Shown: positions 15,838 to 25,447 of the stretch, in pieces
Numbering within the stretch: the stretch's first letter is position 1
Layout: each line of letters opens with the position of its first letter
Source of the DNA: Bryobacteraceae bacterium
GTDB taxonomy: Bacteria > Acidobacteriota > Terriglobia > Bryobacterales > Bryobacteraceae
Assembly (NCBI GenBank): GCA_019187195.1
Contig: JABAQT010000002.1
Coordinates: 1 to 59,872 of the forward strand
Direction: 5' to 3'
Length of the DNA stretch: 59,872 nucleotides
Translations under genes and position numbers: made by a program
Notes under the pieces: model-generated
Told to the model about the DNA's origin: nothing
Databases searched by the model: none
The model's input: the letters and a program-made list of their open reading frames with translations, nothing else

Positions 15838-18051
15838 ATGAAGAATCCTTTCGCCATGGATTCGCTTCTTGAATCCGGGCAAGATGTCTCTCCGGTCCAG
15901 ACCGTGCGGGAAACGGATCTGTACTGCGCGCAGGAGCGTGGGGACGAGTTGCTCCGGTTGTTGAGCATCGTTCAAGCCATTATCCTCACGATCGCATCCG
16001 CCTTCCTCGGCCGCCTTCTCCCCATGGCCGCCGCCGCTTTCGTAGTCTGCACTGTTACGCTAGCGGCCACCTGGCTTTGCCCCGGAACGCAACGGGGCAG
16101 GATCCTCGCTGCCGTCGGAATGCAATTGCTCTCCGCCCTGTATGGTCTCTTGGGCGGCGGAGCGCCGGAAACCGTCATCCTGTTCGCTTCCGGCCTGCTG
16201 GTTCTTGTCGTATATCGCGACCCAAACCTCCCTGTACTCGCTGCTCCAGCCTTCCTGCTTCCCTACTTCGGGCTGGCTTTCTATTCCGCCGTCGCCGCGC
16301 CGCTTCCCCATGCTCCCTCGTTGCCGCGGTTCGGTCTCTTCGCGGTGTTTGCCGGCTTCCATGTGTACTTCTGCTCCGCGCTGGCCCGCTTGTTGGCATC
16401 CTTGACCTGCTCGGCCGCCGAGGCAAGACGGGTTGTTGGCGTCCGGGAAGCCGAGTTGCGAGTCGCCTCCCTGCGGGTGGAACGAGCCGAGAGAGCGAAG
16501 AGCGAATTCCTCGCCAATCTCAGCCATGAGGTGCGCACCCCCATCAACGGCGTGCTGGGCATGACGCGCATTCTGTCTGAAACACGTCTCACGCCCGAAC
16601 AGAGGGAACTCACCGAGACGCTCCTGCGCTCGACCAGGGCGCTGCTTGAAGTCATGAATGAAGTGCTCGATTTTTCGCGGCTCGAAGCGGGAAAAATGGA
16701 CCTTCAGCAGAAAACATTCCGTTTCCAATCCCCCTACGACGACGTTCTGGAACTACTCGGCCCCATGACCGAAGGCAAAGGCATCGAGTTGCTCTGTGAA
16801 CTGGACTCGCGAATCCCACTCGAAGTCACCGGCGATGTCCGCCGCCTCCGGCAAGTGCTCCTCAACCTGGCCGGCAATGCGCTCAAGTTCACCGAGTCCG
16901 GCCACATTCTCATCGCCGTCAGCATCGAGGAAGAAAGCGACTCCTCCCTTCTGATCCGCACCGACGTGGTCGACACCGGCCCGGGCTTTACCGCCGAGGA
17001 CCAGAGCCGCTTCTTCCAACCCTTCAGCCAGGGCAACCGGGAACTGGTCCGCAAACATGGAGGAACCGGTCTCGGGTTAGCCATCGCCAAGCGCCTCACC
17101 CAGATGATGGGCGGCGAGATCGGAGCGCGCAGCATCGCCGGCAGGGGAGCGCGGTTCTGGTTCACCTTTCGTTGCGGACGCGTCCCCGGCAACGAGACTT
17201 TTCTCGAGACTTCCGACCTCACCGGCAAGCGAATTCTCATTCTTTGCCGCTACTCTTTCGCCTCCACCATAATCGCCAGTCAACTTCGCCAATGGGGGAT
17301 ACAGGCTTTCGCCGCCTTCCACGCCGAGATGGCGATCGGAGAACTGGTCCGTTCGCGGCAACTCAACCGGCCCTATGACGCCGTCATCGTGGACGGCGAG
17401 GCCGAGGGCCGCCCGGTTACGGATTCGTGGCTCGAGCGGCTGCGCAAAGTACAGGATATTCCGGCTATCGTCATCCTTCCATTTGGCAGGATGGCGGGTC
17501 CGCAAGCGGGTCCCGAATGCCAGGCCGTGCTGACGAAACCCCTACGTGTGAACCAGATGCTCACCGCGATTCGTCAGTGCCTGGGGGTGTTGCCCGTTAT
17601 CGTCCCCGAAGTTCCCGCAGAGCAGGCGGCCCGGGTGGAAAGCGGCTGTATTCTGCTGGTGGAGGACAACACCGTCAACCAGCGCGTGGCCTCGCGAATG
17701 CTCGAGAAGTTGGGCTACCGGTTCGAGGTTGTGCCGAACGGGCTCCGCGCGCTCGAATCAGTCCGTTCGACATCCTACCTGGCGATCCTCATGGATTGCC
17801 AGATGCCGGAAATGGACGGGTTCGAGGCGACAGCCGAGATTCGCAAACTGGAGCGGAACGGCGAGCGGGTTCCCATTATTGCGATGACGGCGCTGGCGAT
17901 GAATGGTGACCGTGAGCGCTGCCTGGCGGCGGGAATGGATGACTATATCAGCAAGCCTGTTCATGTCGAGGAGTTGCATACCGTCCTCACCCGCTGGATC
18001 GAAGCCACTCGTAAGGTGCGGAAGAAGGCTGCCGGAGCCGATTCCGCGTAA
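15838..18051 (+). CDS. Hybrid sensor histidine kinase (BarA-like layout)
   Basis: 737 residues. Residues about 40-190 hold several hydrophobic segments forming a membrane sensor region of unknown ligand. A short coiled linker (about 193-222) leads to HisKA with phospho-acceptor His230 in SHEVRTPINGVLG. The HATPase region shows NLAGNALKFTESG (N box), DTGPGF (G1) and GGTGLGLAIAKRL. Next comes a degenerate receiver-like domain (about 455-575; VIVDGEAEG and LTKPLR remain). The C-terminal true receiver has ILLVEDN, Asp653 in ILMDCQMPEMDG, and SKPV. No response regulator or output gene is adjacent, so the phosphorelay partner lies elsewhere. Confidence 0.92.
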   Translation: MKNPFAMDSLLESGQDVSPVQTVRETDLYCAQERGDELLRLLSIVQAIILTIASAFLGRLLPMAAAAFVVCTVTLAATWLCPGTQRGRILAAVGMQLLSALYGLLGGGAPETVILFASGLLVLVVYRDPNLPVLAAPAFLLPYFGLAFYSAVAAPLPHAPSLPRFGLFAVFAGFHVYFCSALARLLASLTCSAAEARRVVGVREAELRVASLRVERAERAKSEFLANLSHEVRTPINGVLGMTRILSETRLTPEQRELTETLLRSTRALLEVMNEVLDFSRLEAGKMDLQQKTFRFQSPYDDVLELLGPMTEGKGIELLCELDSRIPLEVTGDVRRLRQVLLNLAGNALKFTESGHILIAVSIEEESDSSLLIRTDVVDTGPGFTAEDQSRFFQPFSQGNRELVRKHGGTGLGLAIAKRLTQMMGGEIGARSIAGRGARFWFTFRCGRVPGNETFLETSDLTGKRILILCRYSFASTIIASQLRQWGIQAFAAFHAEMAIGELVRSRQLNRPYDAVIVDGEAEGRPVTDSWLERLRKVQDIPAIVILPFGRMAGPQAGPECQAVLTKPLRVNQMLTAIRQCLGVLPVIVPEVPAEQAARVESGCILLVEDNTVNQRVASRMLEKLGYRFEVVPNGLRALESVRSTSYLAILMDCQMPEMDGFEATAEIRKLERNGERVPIIAMTALAMNGDRERCLAAGMDDYISKPVHVEELHTVLTRWIEATRKVRKKAAGADSA

Positions 18052-18098
18052 GCCTCCGTAATAAGCAAGCGCCGCCCGTGCTGCGTCATAATCGACGA

Positions 18099-18521
18099 AT
18101 GAACAAGATGATCATTCTTCAATTCCTGCTGGTGACCGCCGTCTTCGCCGCCGGATTCATGGCCGGCGAGATCCGCGCCGCCGCCCGGTCCAAGGTGTTC
18201 GAGCTGCGGACGTATACGACGAATGACGGGAAGCTCGGCGATCTGAACAAGCGCTTCCGTGAACACACCATCAGCATCTTCAACCGGCACGGAATGAAGA
18301 GCGTATGGTATGGCGTGCCACAGGATGCGCCGCTCAGGGACAACACGCTCATCTACATGCTGGAGCACGAAAGCAGGGAGGCGGCAAGGAAATCGTGGGA
18401 CGCCTTCCGCGCGGATCCCGAGTGGAAGAAGGTGTCGGCCGCGTCGGAAGCCAACGGGAAGATCGTGAGCAAGATAGAGTCGGTGTTTCTGGATCCGGTG
18501 GACTATTCACCCCTGCATTAA
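18099..18521 (+). CDS. NIPSNAP family protein, probably exported
   Basis: 140 residues from ATG 18099. An N-terminal hydrophobic leader (IILQFLLVTAVFAAGFMAG) is followed by a single NIPSNAP/dimeric alpha-beta barrel domain: KVFELRTYTTNDGKLGDLNKRFREHTISIFNRHGMKSVWYGVP and later WDAFRADPEWKKV. NIPSNAP proteins are common and multicopy in Acidobacteria and Planctomycetes; their biochemical role in bacteria is not established. Monocistronic between the hybrid kinase and a TonB transporter. Confidence 0.85.
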   Translation: MNKMIILQFLLVTAVFAAGFMAGEIRAAARSKVFELRTYTTNDGKLGDLNKRFREHTISIFNRHGMKSVWYGVPQDAPLRDNTLIYMLEHESREAARKSWDAFRADPEWKKVSAASEANGKIVSKIESVFLDPVDYSPLH

Positions 18522-18636
18522 TGCCTTCGAACTTCCCTGGACGCATTTGAAATCATTTTATATTGCGCCTCCCTTTTCGGTGTTATAGACTGGCTTGGTC
18601 AGAGTTATCGATACTGAGTCAGCGAGGTCTGGTCCC

Positions 18637-21600
18637 ATGCTCCGTTATGTTCTCCCGGTCGCTTTGTCTCTATTCACGCCGGTCTTCCTCTTCGCTCAAG
18701 GCGAACGTGCCACGATCTCCGGCGCCGTCACCGACGCTACCCACGCCGTGGTTCCCGAAGCGTCCATAACCGTCCGCAATGTGGACACCAACGTCACCAA
18801 CACCACGGTCTCCAACAACGACGGGATCTTTGTCGTTCCCGCGCTGCCTCCGGGAACATATGAACTGACGGCGGAAAAGACAGGATTCCGCACATTTCGA
18901 ACTACCGGCATTCCGCTATCGGTCGGCCTGACCGCGACCGTGAATGTGGTCCTTGAAGTCGGCACGCTGGCCGAAGCCGTGGAAGTGCAGGCCACTGCCG
19001 TACAATTGGAGGCGCAGACTTCCGGGCTTGGAAAGACTGTCGAAACGCGGCGCGTGGTGGAGTTGCCGCTGCTGGGGCGTGATCCGCGCCAACTGGCTTC
19101 GCTTGCTCCAGGCGTCATCCCCACGCGCGGCCAGGTGGCCGCCGGCGGCGACGCCGTGGGTTCGGCTGGAAATTCGAGGATCTCCGGCGGTCTCGCCAAC
19201 CAGAACTCCATCCTCATGGACGGCGGCGATACGCGCGGATTCACTTCCGGCGGCCAGTCTTACTCATTTCCGTTGGAATCGGTGGCGGAATTCAAAGTGG
19301 AAACCGCGAGCTACGCCGCGGAATTCGGTCGCGCCGGAGGAGGGGTCATCAACGTCGCCTCGAAATCAGGCACCAATGAATATCACGGCGTTTTGTATGA
19401 ATTCCTGCGCAGCCAGAAGCTGAACGCCAACTCCTGGTCGAACAATCGCAACCGCGTGGCGCGCCTGCCGTTTCAGTACAACCAGTACGGCGCCGCCGCC
19501 GGCGGCCGCATCATCCGCGACCGCACGTTTTTCTTCGTGAACTACGAAGCCATCCGCCAGGGCACTCCCCAATCCTTCCTCAACACGGTGCCGCTCCCCG
19601 AATGGAAGACCGGCGATTTCCGCAACGCCAGGGACCGCAACGGCAACCAGGACGTCATCTATGATTACCTCACCACGCGCGCGAATCCGAATGCGCCGGG
19701 CACATATATCCGGGACCAGTTCCCGGGCAACATGATCCCCGCAAGCCGCATTCACCCGATCTCGGCCAATGTGGCGAAGTACTGGCCCGATCCCAACCGC
19801 GCCGGCGAGCAGTTCGGACAGATCAGCAACTTTTTCAAGTCCGGCAAGAACGTCTACAACAACAACATCTGGTTTTCGCGCATTGACCACGAACTGAGTA
19901 AGAAACACCGGCTTTTCGGACGTTTCGGCGGTTCGCAGGACGAGCGGTTCCTGAAGGGCATCGTGGACCCCGTCTTTCCCGGAGGCACCTTCACCTACCA
20001 GCCCACGCGCAACGCCGGCATCAGTCTCACTTCCATCTTCTCGCCCACCCTGCTGGGCGAGTTCCGCATCTCCTACACGCGGCTGCAGTACAACACCTCT
20101 CCGGTGAGCGAAGGGTTCGACATGTCCACTCTCGGCTTTCCCACCAGCCTGGCGAATGCCGTGACCTATAAGCAATTCCCCGAGATCCTCGTGCAGCAAT
20201 ACGCCACCGGCACGGGATTGGCGGTGGCGACCTTCGGCGCCAATGAAGTGGGCAACCTCGGCGTCGGACAGAGCGGGGGCAACAGCAAGAACCTGAGTCC
20301 GCAGGATTCCTGGCACGCTCTCTATCACCTTACCTGGGTCCGCGGGAAACACAGCCTCAAGTTCGGCGTGGACCTGCAACGCATGAAGATGGCGGCCTTC
20401 CTGTCGCGCAACTCGGGCGGCCAGTTCGTCTTCGACCGCACCTATACGCAGGGCCCGAATCCGGCGGTCACCGCCATCAACTCCGGCAACGGATTCGCCA
20501 GCTTTCTGCTGGGAGTGCCGATTTCCGGCAGCATGGAGACCACTCCGCGCATGTTGCTGTTCCAGCGCTACAACGCGGGCTACATTCAGGACGACTGGCG
20601 CGTCACATCGAAGCTCACCCTCAATCTCGGATTCCGCTACGAATACACCTCTCCCTACGGCGACAAGTTCGGAGCCATCGGATACTTCGATCCCAAGGCG
20701 ATCGAGCCGCAGAGCGGACTGCCGGGCATCTTCAAATGGGTGCCTCCGGGCGGCTACCACAGCGATCCGAACTACAACACCCCCGGCCCCCGCGTCGGCA
20801 TCGCCTACCAGTTGAACGGCAAGACGGTCATCCGTGTCGCCAGCGGCATCTTCAATTCGGCCAACAACGGATTGAACGCGGCGGCGACCGATTTCGGCAC
20901 CGGCCTGTTCACCTCGAACGCCGTCTCGCTCGGCGCGCCGAACCCCATCCCCTTCACGCCTCCGGTGGGAGGCTCCTGGTCCAATCCCTTCGCCGCCGGA
21001 TTCGTGTTCCCCCAGAAGGGTGTGACCACCTTCGTGGGGCAGAACATCCGTGTCGATTTCAAGGACCATCCACTGGCCTACCTGGCGAACTGGACCATGT
21101 CCATTCAGCGGCAAGTGCGGCCGGACACGCTGGTGGAGGTCGCCTATGTGGGGACAAAGGCGACACATCTGTTCTGGAACCGCATGGATAACGCCAACGA
21201 TCCGCTTCTTCTGAGCCAGTACGGCTCGAAACTGCTCGATGTCGTTCCGAATCCGTTCTACGGTAAGATCGTCGGCGGCGTCGGCGCGTTCCCCACCATC
21301 CAGCGTCGTCAACTGTTGCGGCCCTTCCCCCAGTATCAGCAGATTCTCGCGGTGCGCCGTCCGTATGGGGACTCGAGCTATCAGAGCATGACCGCGCGTC
21401 TTGAGAAATCCTACAGCCGGGGCTATACGCTGTCGGTCGCCTACACCCTATCGAAGCTCATCGCCTCGACGGCGGAATCGAATTCATGGGTGGTCGGCCC
21501 CTCGAACGCGCTCTACAATCCGAAGTACAATCGCGGGCTCGACGCCAACGACACGCCGCACCGTCTCGTGATCAGCCACTTGTGGGATCTCCCCGCCGGC

Positions 21601-22098
21601 ATTGGAAAGGCGCACTTCTCCAAGGGCATCGCGGCGCGTGTCCTCGGCAACTGGCAGTTCGGCGGCATTACCGTCCTGCAGGCGGGGCGGCCGATTCTCA
21701 TCACCGGTCCGGACACCACCGGCCTGCTCGACTTCATCTACACCAACGGCCGCGCCGACCGCTTGAAGAGCGGAGTCATCAGCAACCCGGCGAAAACGAA
21801 GTGGTTCGATACGTCGGCCTTCAAGGCGGCGGCTCCATTCACGGTTCCCACCGACAGTCTCAGCCAGCCTGACCTGCGCACTCCGGCGCGTTACGCCTGG
21901 AACTGGTCGTTCTTCAAGAACAATCCGATCAAGGAGCGTTACAATCTCCAGTTCCGCGCGGAGTTCTACAACATCTTCAACACGCCGCAATTCGACGTCC
22001 GCGGCGCCTCGACCGACGTTTCCAACGCCCTCTTCGGACAGATCACCGAGGGAGGCGGCAACCGCAACATCCAATTCGGTATACGATTGGTGTTTTGA
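18637..22098 (+). CDS. Oar-like TonB-dependent outer-membrane transporter 1
   Basis: 1,153 residues from ATG 18637. Signal peptide MLRYVLPVALSLFTPVFLFAQ; carboxypeptidase-regulatory-like domain about 25-110 (ATISGAVTDATHAVVPEASITVRN, then PPGTYELTAEKTGFRTF); plug about 120-250 (VVELPLLGRDPRQLASLAPGV, SVAEFKVETASYAAEFGRAGGG); the remainder is a 22-strand-type barrel ending IRLVF with a C-terminal Phe for BAM recognition. The nearby downstream gene encodes a Tat-leader UxuA-like enzyme 18 nt away, suggesting import of a uronate- or aldonate-containing substrate. No SusD-like lipoprotein is next to it. Confidence 0.92.
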   Translation: MLRYVLPVALSLFTPVFLFAQGERATISGAVTDATHAVVPEASITVRNVDTNVTNTTVSNNDGIFVVPALPPGTYELTAEKTGFRTFRTTGIPLSVGLTATVNVVLEVGTLAEAVEVQATAVQLEAQTSGLGKTVETRRVVELPLLGRDPRQLASLAPGVIPTRGQVAAGGDAVGSAGNSRISGGLANQNSILMDGGDTRGFTSGGQSYSFPLESVAEFKVETASYAAEFGRAGGGVINVASKSGTNEYHGVLYEFLRSQKLNANSWSNNRNRVARLPFQYNQYGAAAGGRIIRDRTFFFVNYEAIRQGTPQSFLNTVPLPEWKTGDFRNARDRNGNQDVIYDYLTTRANPNAPGTYIRDQFPGNMIPASRIHPISANVAKYWPDPNRAGEQFGQISNFFKSGKNVYNNNIWFSRIDHELSKKHRLFGRFGGSQDERFLKGIVDPVFPGGTFTYQPTRNAGISLTSIFSPTLLGEFRISYTRLQYNTSPVSEGFDMSTLGFPTSLANAVTYKQFPEILVQQYATGTGLAVATFGANEVGNLGVGQSGGNSKNLSPQDSWHALYHLTWVRGKHSLKFGVDLQRMKMAAFLSRNSGGQFVFDRTYTQGPNPAVTAINSGNGFASFLLGVPISGSMETTPRMLLFQRYNAGYIQDDWRVTSKLTLNLGFRYEYTSPYGDKFGAIGYFDPKAIEPQSGLPGIFKWVPPGGYHSDPNYNTPGPRVGIAYQLNGKTVIRVASGIFNSANNGLNAAATDFGTGLFTSNAVSLGAPNPIPFTPPVGGSWSNPFAAGFVFPQKGVTTFVGQNIRVDFKDHPLAYLANWTMSIQRQVRPDTLVEVAYVGTKATHLFWNRMDNANDPLLLSQYGSKLLDVVPNPFYGKIVGGVGAFPTIQRRQLLRPFPQYQQILAVRRPYGDSSYQSMTARLEKSYSRGYTLSVAYTLSKLIASTAESNSWVVGPSNALYNPKYNRGLDANDTPHRLVISHLWDLPAGIGKAHFSKGIAARVLGNWQFGGITVLQAGRPILITGPDTTGLLDFIYTNGRADRLKSGVISNPAKTKWFDTSAFKAAAPFTVPTDSLSQPDLRTPARYAWNWSFFKNNPIKERYNLQFRAEFYNIFNTPQFDVRGASTDVSNALFGQITEGGGNRNIQFGIRLVF

Positions 22099-22116
22099 GC
22101 AAGGAGGTCCCAAGGC

Positions 22117-23178
22117 ATGAAACTCGACCGGCGTCATTTTGTACGGATGGGAGCCGCCTCCGCGATGGGAGGACTTCTCGCGCTGGCGGCGCAGGAAAAG
22201 AAGGTGGCCGGAATCAAACTGGGCACTTCCTTCACTCCCGCCCCCAGGGAAAACGACTTCGAGATGCTGCGCTACTCGGGAATCGAGGCGGTGTCCATCT
22301 GGACCACCATCGAGAACAACAACCTCGAGTGGATGCTGGCCACGAGGAAGAAGCTCGAGGCCAATCATGTCGAGGTGTACAACATCGGCATTCTCGATCT
22401 GCATTGCGATCCCACCATCGTCCTCGGCCTAGACGGCGTGGAGAACAAGATCGCGCAGTACAAGGCGTATCTCGGCAATCTCAGCCGCGCGGGGATTCAC
22501 TACACTACCTACGCGCACATGGCGAACATCAAGATCCAGAAGGTGCCCGGCTACTACCAGACATCCATTCAGACGGCGCGGGGCGGCGCGCCGACGCGTG
22601 AATTCGACCTCTCCGTCGCCCGCACGCTTCCGTTCTCGCACGGCAGGGAGTATCACGCCGATCACATCTGGGGCACTTTCACGAAGTTCATCCGCGCGGT
22701 GATGCCCGTGGCGGAGAAGAACAAAGTGCGTATCGGACTTCACCCCGACGACCCGCCGGTGGACACACTTGGTGGAGTGGCGCGCGTGTTCCGCAATATC
22801 GAAGGCTACGACCGCGCGTTTCAGATCGCGGATTCGGAAAACTTCGGCGCCTGCCTCTGCGTCGGCACCTGGGCCGAGGGAGGAAAGATGATGGGCCTCA
22901 ACCCTGTCGAGGCGGTGCACTACTTCGGGAAGAAAAAGAGGCTGTTCAAGGTGCACTTCCGCAACGTCACTTCCCCCTTGCCGAAATTCCGCGAAGCCTT
23001 CCTCGATGACGGCTATGTCGATATGTACGCCGTGATGCGCGCCTTGAAACAGGAGAACTTCACGGGCATCATTATTCCCGATCACGTTCCGGGCGGAGGA
23101 TACCCCGCGGCGAACCTGGTCTACACCATCGGCTACATGAAAGCCCTGCGCGACCGGGCGAACCGCGAGGTTGCCTGA
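22117..23178 (+). CDS. Mannonate dehydratase-like TIM-barrel protein with Tat leader
   Basis: 353 residues. MKLDRRHFVRMGAASAMGG is a twin-arginine leader; the mature part is a xylose-isomerase-like TIM barrel of the UxuA type. The metal-site motifs of D-mannonate dehydratase are recognisable: GLHPDDPP, a Cys in FGACLCVGTW, FKVHFRNV, and the C-terminal DDGYVDMYAVMRAL with IIPDHVP. UxuA normally works in the cytoplasm, so an exported version is unusual. AAGGAGG at 22102 onward supports the ATG; the gap to the TonB gene is 18 nt, so they form one unit. A related epimerase or isomerase activity is possible. Confidence 0.82.
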   Translation: MKLDRRHFVRMGAASAMGGLLALAAQEKKVAGIKLGTSFTPAPRENDFEMLRYSGIEAVSIWTTIENNNLEWMLATRKKLEANHVEVYNIGILDLHCDPTIVLGLDGVENKIAQYKAYLGNLSRAGIHYTTYAHMANIKIQKVPGYYQTSIQTARGGAPTREFDLSVARTLPFSHGREYHADHIWGTFTKFIRAVMPVAEKNKVRIGLHPDDPPVDTLGGVARVFRNIEGYDRAFQIADSENFGACLCVGTWAEGGKMMGLNPVEAVHYFGKKKRLFKVHFRNVTSPLPKFREAFLDDGYVDMYAVMRALKQENFTGIIIPDHVPGGGYPAANLVYTIGYMKALRDRANREVA

Positions 23179-23184
23179 CCTGAC

Positions 23185-24591
23185 TCACCGGCTCACGATT
23201 GGATTTCCGTGCTCATCGAGGTGCGGATATGGCCCGCCGATCCGGAAGTGGTCGATGATGTAATCGTTGTACTGCGGAGTGGGGTCGAAGTAGCCGCCCT
23301 TGCGGATATGCTCCTTGATGGCGGCTTCGTTGAGTTCCACGCCAAGTCCCGGTGTATCGGGAACGGTGATGAAACCGCGGTCGACGATCGGCTTGTGCGG
23401 ACCGGTCACCAGGCTGTCCCACCACGGAATATCGACGGCATGGTTTTCCATGGCCAGCATGCTCTTCAGCGTGGCCGCCATGTGTACCGACGCCAGACAG
23501 CCCACGGGCGATCCGGCGAAGTGGATCGCCGTCTGGATGCCGTGCATCGACGCGAAATCGGCGATGCGTTTCGTCTCGCGAATGGCCCCGGCGGTCAGCG
23601 GGTCGGGATGGATGATATCTATGGCGCGGTTCTCGATCAGGCTTTGAAAGCCCTCCTCGAGCCCGAACAGACTCTCACCGGTGGCAATCGGGGTGCTTGT
23701 TGATTCCGACAACTGTTTGTAGGCCTGCCAGTTTCTCGGCGCATCTCCACCCGCGCCGAGGTGGCCGATCTGAATCATGTCCTCGAGCCAGGCGAGGTCG
23801 TATTTCTCGAACGCATGGGCATAGCGGATGCTGTCCTTCAACGTCAGGGGACCATAATGATCCGATGCCAGCGGCTCCTCCCATCCAATCGCGTCGCGCA
23901 CCGCCTGAATGTATTCGCAAAGGTATTGCAGCCCTTTTTCCGTGGCGACGCCGAGGTGGTTGACCGCTCCCGGACGGTGGGCCACGAGGCTTGTGCCGAT
24001 GTCCATTTTGAAGAACGTGAACCCTTTTTCCTTGCGCTTCTTCAGCCGCTCGGCGAAAACCTTCGGGTCTTTACTCTGATCCGTATCGCAGTAGATGCGG
24101 ATCTTGTCGCGGTACTTGGAGCCCACAAGCCGCCACGCGGGCACGCCATACACCTTGCCTGCAATATCGTGCAGCGCCATGTCCACGGCGCTGTAGCCGC
24201 CGCCCATCCGCTGCTGCCCGGCGAAGTTGCGGATGCGGTCGAGGATTGGCTCGATGGAGAGCGGATTCTTCCCGAGAAGATGCGCCTTCAGAACGAGCGC
24301 GATTCCCTCGCGCCCCGCGTCGCGCACCTCCCCAAGGCCGTAGACGCCCTGGTTCGTATCGATGCGGATAATGGGGTAGTCGTAGTTGGAAGCCACCAGC
24401 ACCGATCGCATGTCGGTGATCTTCAACTGGCTCGGAGCGGAGTTGCGGTTCACGCCCCTCGATGTATTGCTTTGCGCTCCGGACGACTCCTTGGTCATCT
24501 GGAACATGCCCGCGACACCTCCGGCCAGGGCGAGAAGATTTCTGCGGCTGATCCGGGAACGCCTGGAAAAGGATGAATGGAAAAGAGACAT
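23185..24591 (-). CDS. Enolase-superfamily (MR/MLE) sugar-acid dehydratase-like protein with Tat leader
   Basis: 468 residues. The leader RRSRISRRNLLALAGGVAGMF has twin Arg pairs before a hydrophobic run. The body is a mandelate racemase/muconate lactonizing enzyme fold: N-terminal capping domain (SVLVASNYDYPIIRIDTNQGVYGLGE), metal ligands expected in ASDHYG, WLEDM and ATGESL, and a C-terminal His in AIHFAGSPVG. Where most MR-group enzymes have KxK, this reads FFKMD, so the second lysine is replaced. Acid-sugar dehydratase activity is the likeliest role; substrate unknown. AGAGGA precedes the ATG. An AGAGA/TCTCT inverted repeat lies at 24606-24621 in its leader. Confidence 0.83.
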   Translation of the reverse strand: MSLFHSSFSRRSRISRRNLLALAGGVAGMFQMTKESSGAQSNTSRGVNRNSAPSQLKITDMRSVLVASNYDYPIIRIDTNQGVYGLGEVRDAGREGIALVLKAHLLGKNPLSIEPILDRIRNFAGQQRMGGGYSAVDMALHDIAGKVYGVPAWRLVGSKYRDKIRIYCDTDQSKDPKVFAERLKKRKEKGFTFFKMDIGTSLVAHRPGAVNHLGVATEKGLQYLCEYIQAVRDAIGWEEPLASDHYGPLTLKDSIRYAHAFEKYDLAWLEDMIQIGHLGAGGDAPRNWQAYKQLSESTSTPIATGESLFGLEEGFQSLIENRAIDIIHPDPLTAGAIRETKRIADFASMHGIQTAIHFAGSPVGCLASVHMAATLKSMLAMENHAVDIPWWDSLVTGPHKPIVDRGFITVPDTPGLGVELNEAAIKEHIRKGGYFDPTPQYNDYIIDHFRIGGPYPHLDEHGNPIVSR

Positions 24592-24605
24592 TATAAATCC
24601 TCTTC

Positions 24606-24621
24606 AGAGAAAATACTCTCT
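24606..24621. promoter_or_regulatory. Small inverted repeat in the MR/MLE leader
   Basis: AGAGA-AAATAC-TCTCT, 15-30 nt upstream of the MR/MLE start on the minus strand, near its ribosome site. It could be an operator or chance. Confidence 0.2.
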
Positions 24622-24661
24622 TGATCAGCCGGGCGCAACTCCGAACAGTTATCGTGGCGTG

Positions 24662-25435
24662 CTATCGCTTTACGAAAAGGGAAAGCGCCATCGCGAAACC
24701 GATGAAGATGACGGCGCCGCGCACGAACCGGCGGCCCATTTTCCGGGCGAGCCCCGCGCCCCCATAACCGCCGAGTATCGCGCCCGCCGCCATGAGAATC
24801 ACGTCCGGCCAGAACACCATGCCCGCATGGATGAAATAGACCGCGGCCACGCCGTTGATGCAGAGGGCGAAGAACATCTTCAGCCCGTTCATCTGGTGGA
24901 TATCCTCGAGCCCCATGATGCTCAGGGCGGCGAGCATCAAAATGCCGATGCCGGCTCCAAAATATCCGCCGTACAGGGCGACGAACAATTGAAAAACCAT
25001 GGCCCCCGCCAGCCAACTGGTGGTGGCGTGCGATTTCTCGCCTCCCCGCGCTTTCAAAACACGTTGCACGGGTTCCTGCACCATGAACAGCAGCGTCGCA
25101 AAGAGAATGAGATAGGGAACCAGGGCCTTGAATGCGGACTGTGGCGTCGAACGCAGCAGCAGCGCGCCCCCGATGCCCCCGATCAGGCTCGGGACAATCA
25201 GCGCCAGCAGGCGTAGCGGCGTGCGGCCCAGCTCCCGCCGGTAGCCCCACATCGCGCCCAAACCCCCCGGCCATGTGGCCACGGTACTCGTGGCGTTGGC
25301 GATGATGGGCGGCAATCCCAGCCATACCAGCGTCGGGAACGTAAGCAGTGTCCCGCCTCCGGCAACGGAGTTGATCATTCCCGCCGCGAAAGCCGCGCCG
25401 AAGGACACGGCGCCATGGACAAGGTTCTCGTTCAT
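24662..25435 (-). CDS. TauE/SafE (TSUP) family membrane permease
   Basis: 257 residues with about eight hydrophobic segments and no signal peptide. The N-terminal GMINSVAGGGTLLTFPTLVWLG and second-half VALYGGYFGAGIGILMLAALSIMG are the paired TSUP repeat signatures. The family exports or imports small organosulfur or organic anions. It lies 70 nt upstream of the MR/MLE gene and 12 nt downstream of the cupin on the same strand, so it may carry an anionic product of the local sugar-acid enzymes; that is inference. Confidence 0.88.
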   Translation of the reverse strand: MNENLVHGAVSFGAAFAAGMINSVAGGGTLLTFPTLVWLGLPPIIANATSTVATWPGGLGAMWGYRRELGRTPLRLLALIVPSLIGGIGGALLLRSTPQSAFKALVPYLILFATLLFMVQEPVQRVLKARGGEKSHATTSWLAGAMVFQLFVALYGGYFGAGIGILMLAALSIMGLEDIHQMNGLKMFFALCINGVAAVYFIHAGMVFWPDVILMAAGAILGGYGGAGLARKMGRRFVRGAVIFIGFAMALSLFVKR

Positions 25436-25447
25436 TCGGTTTCCGGA

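Noticed and set aside
19366..21312. Long open frame antisense to TonB transporter 1 (also 28018-30663, 36944-38044 and 53015-54541 against the others)
   Set aside because: The products are Arg/Gly/Val-rich with no recognisable domain and mirror the codon pattern of the real gene on the other strand; expected in high-GC DNA.
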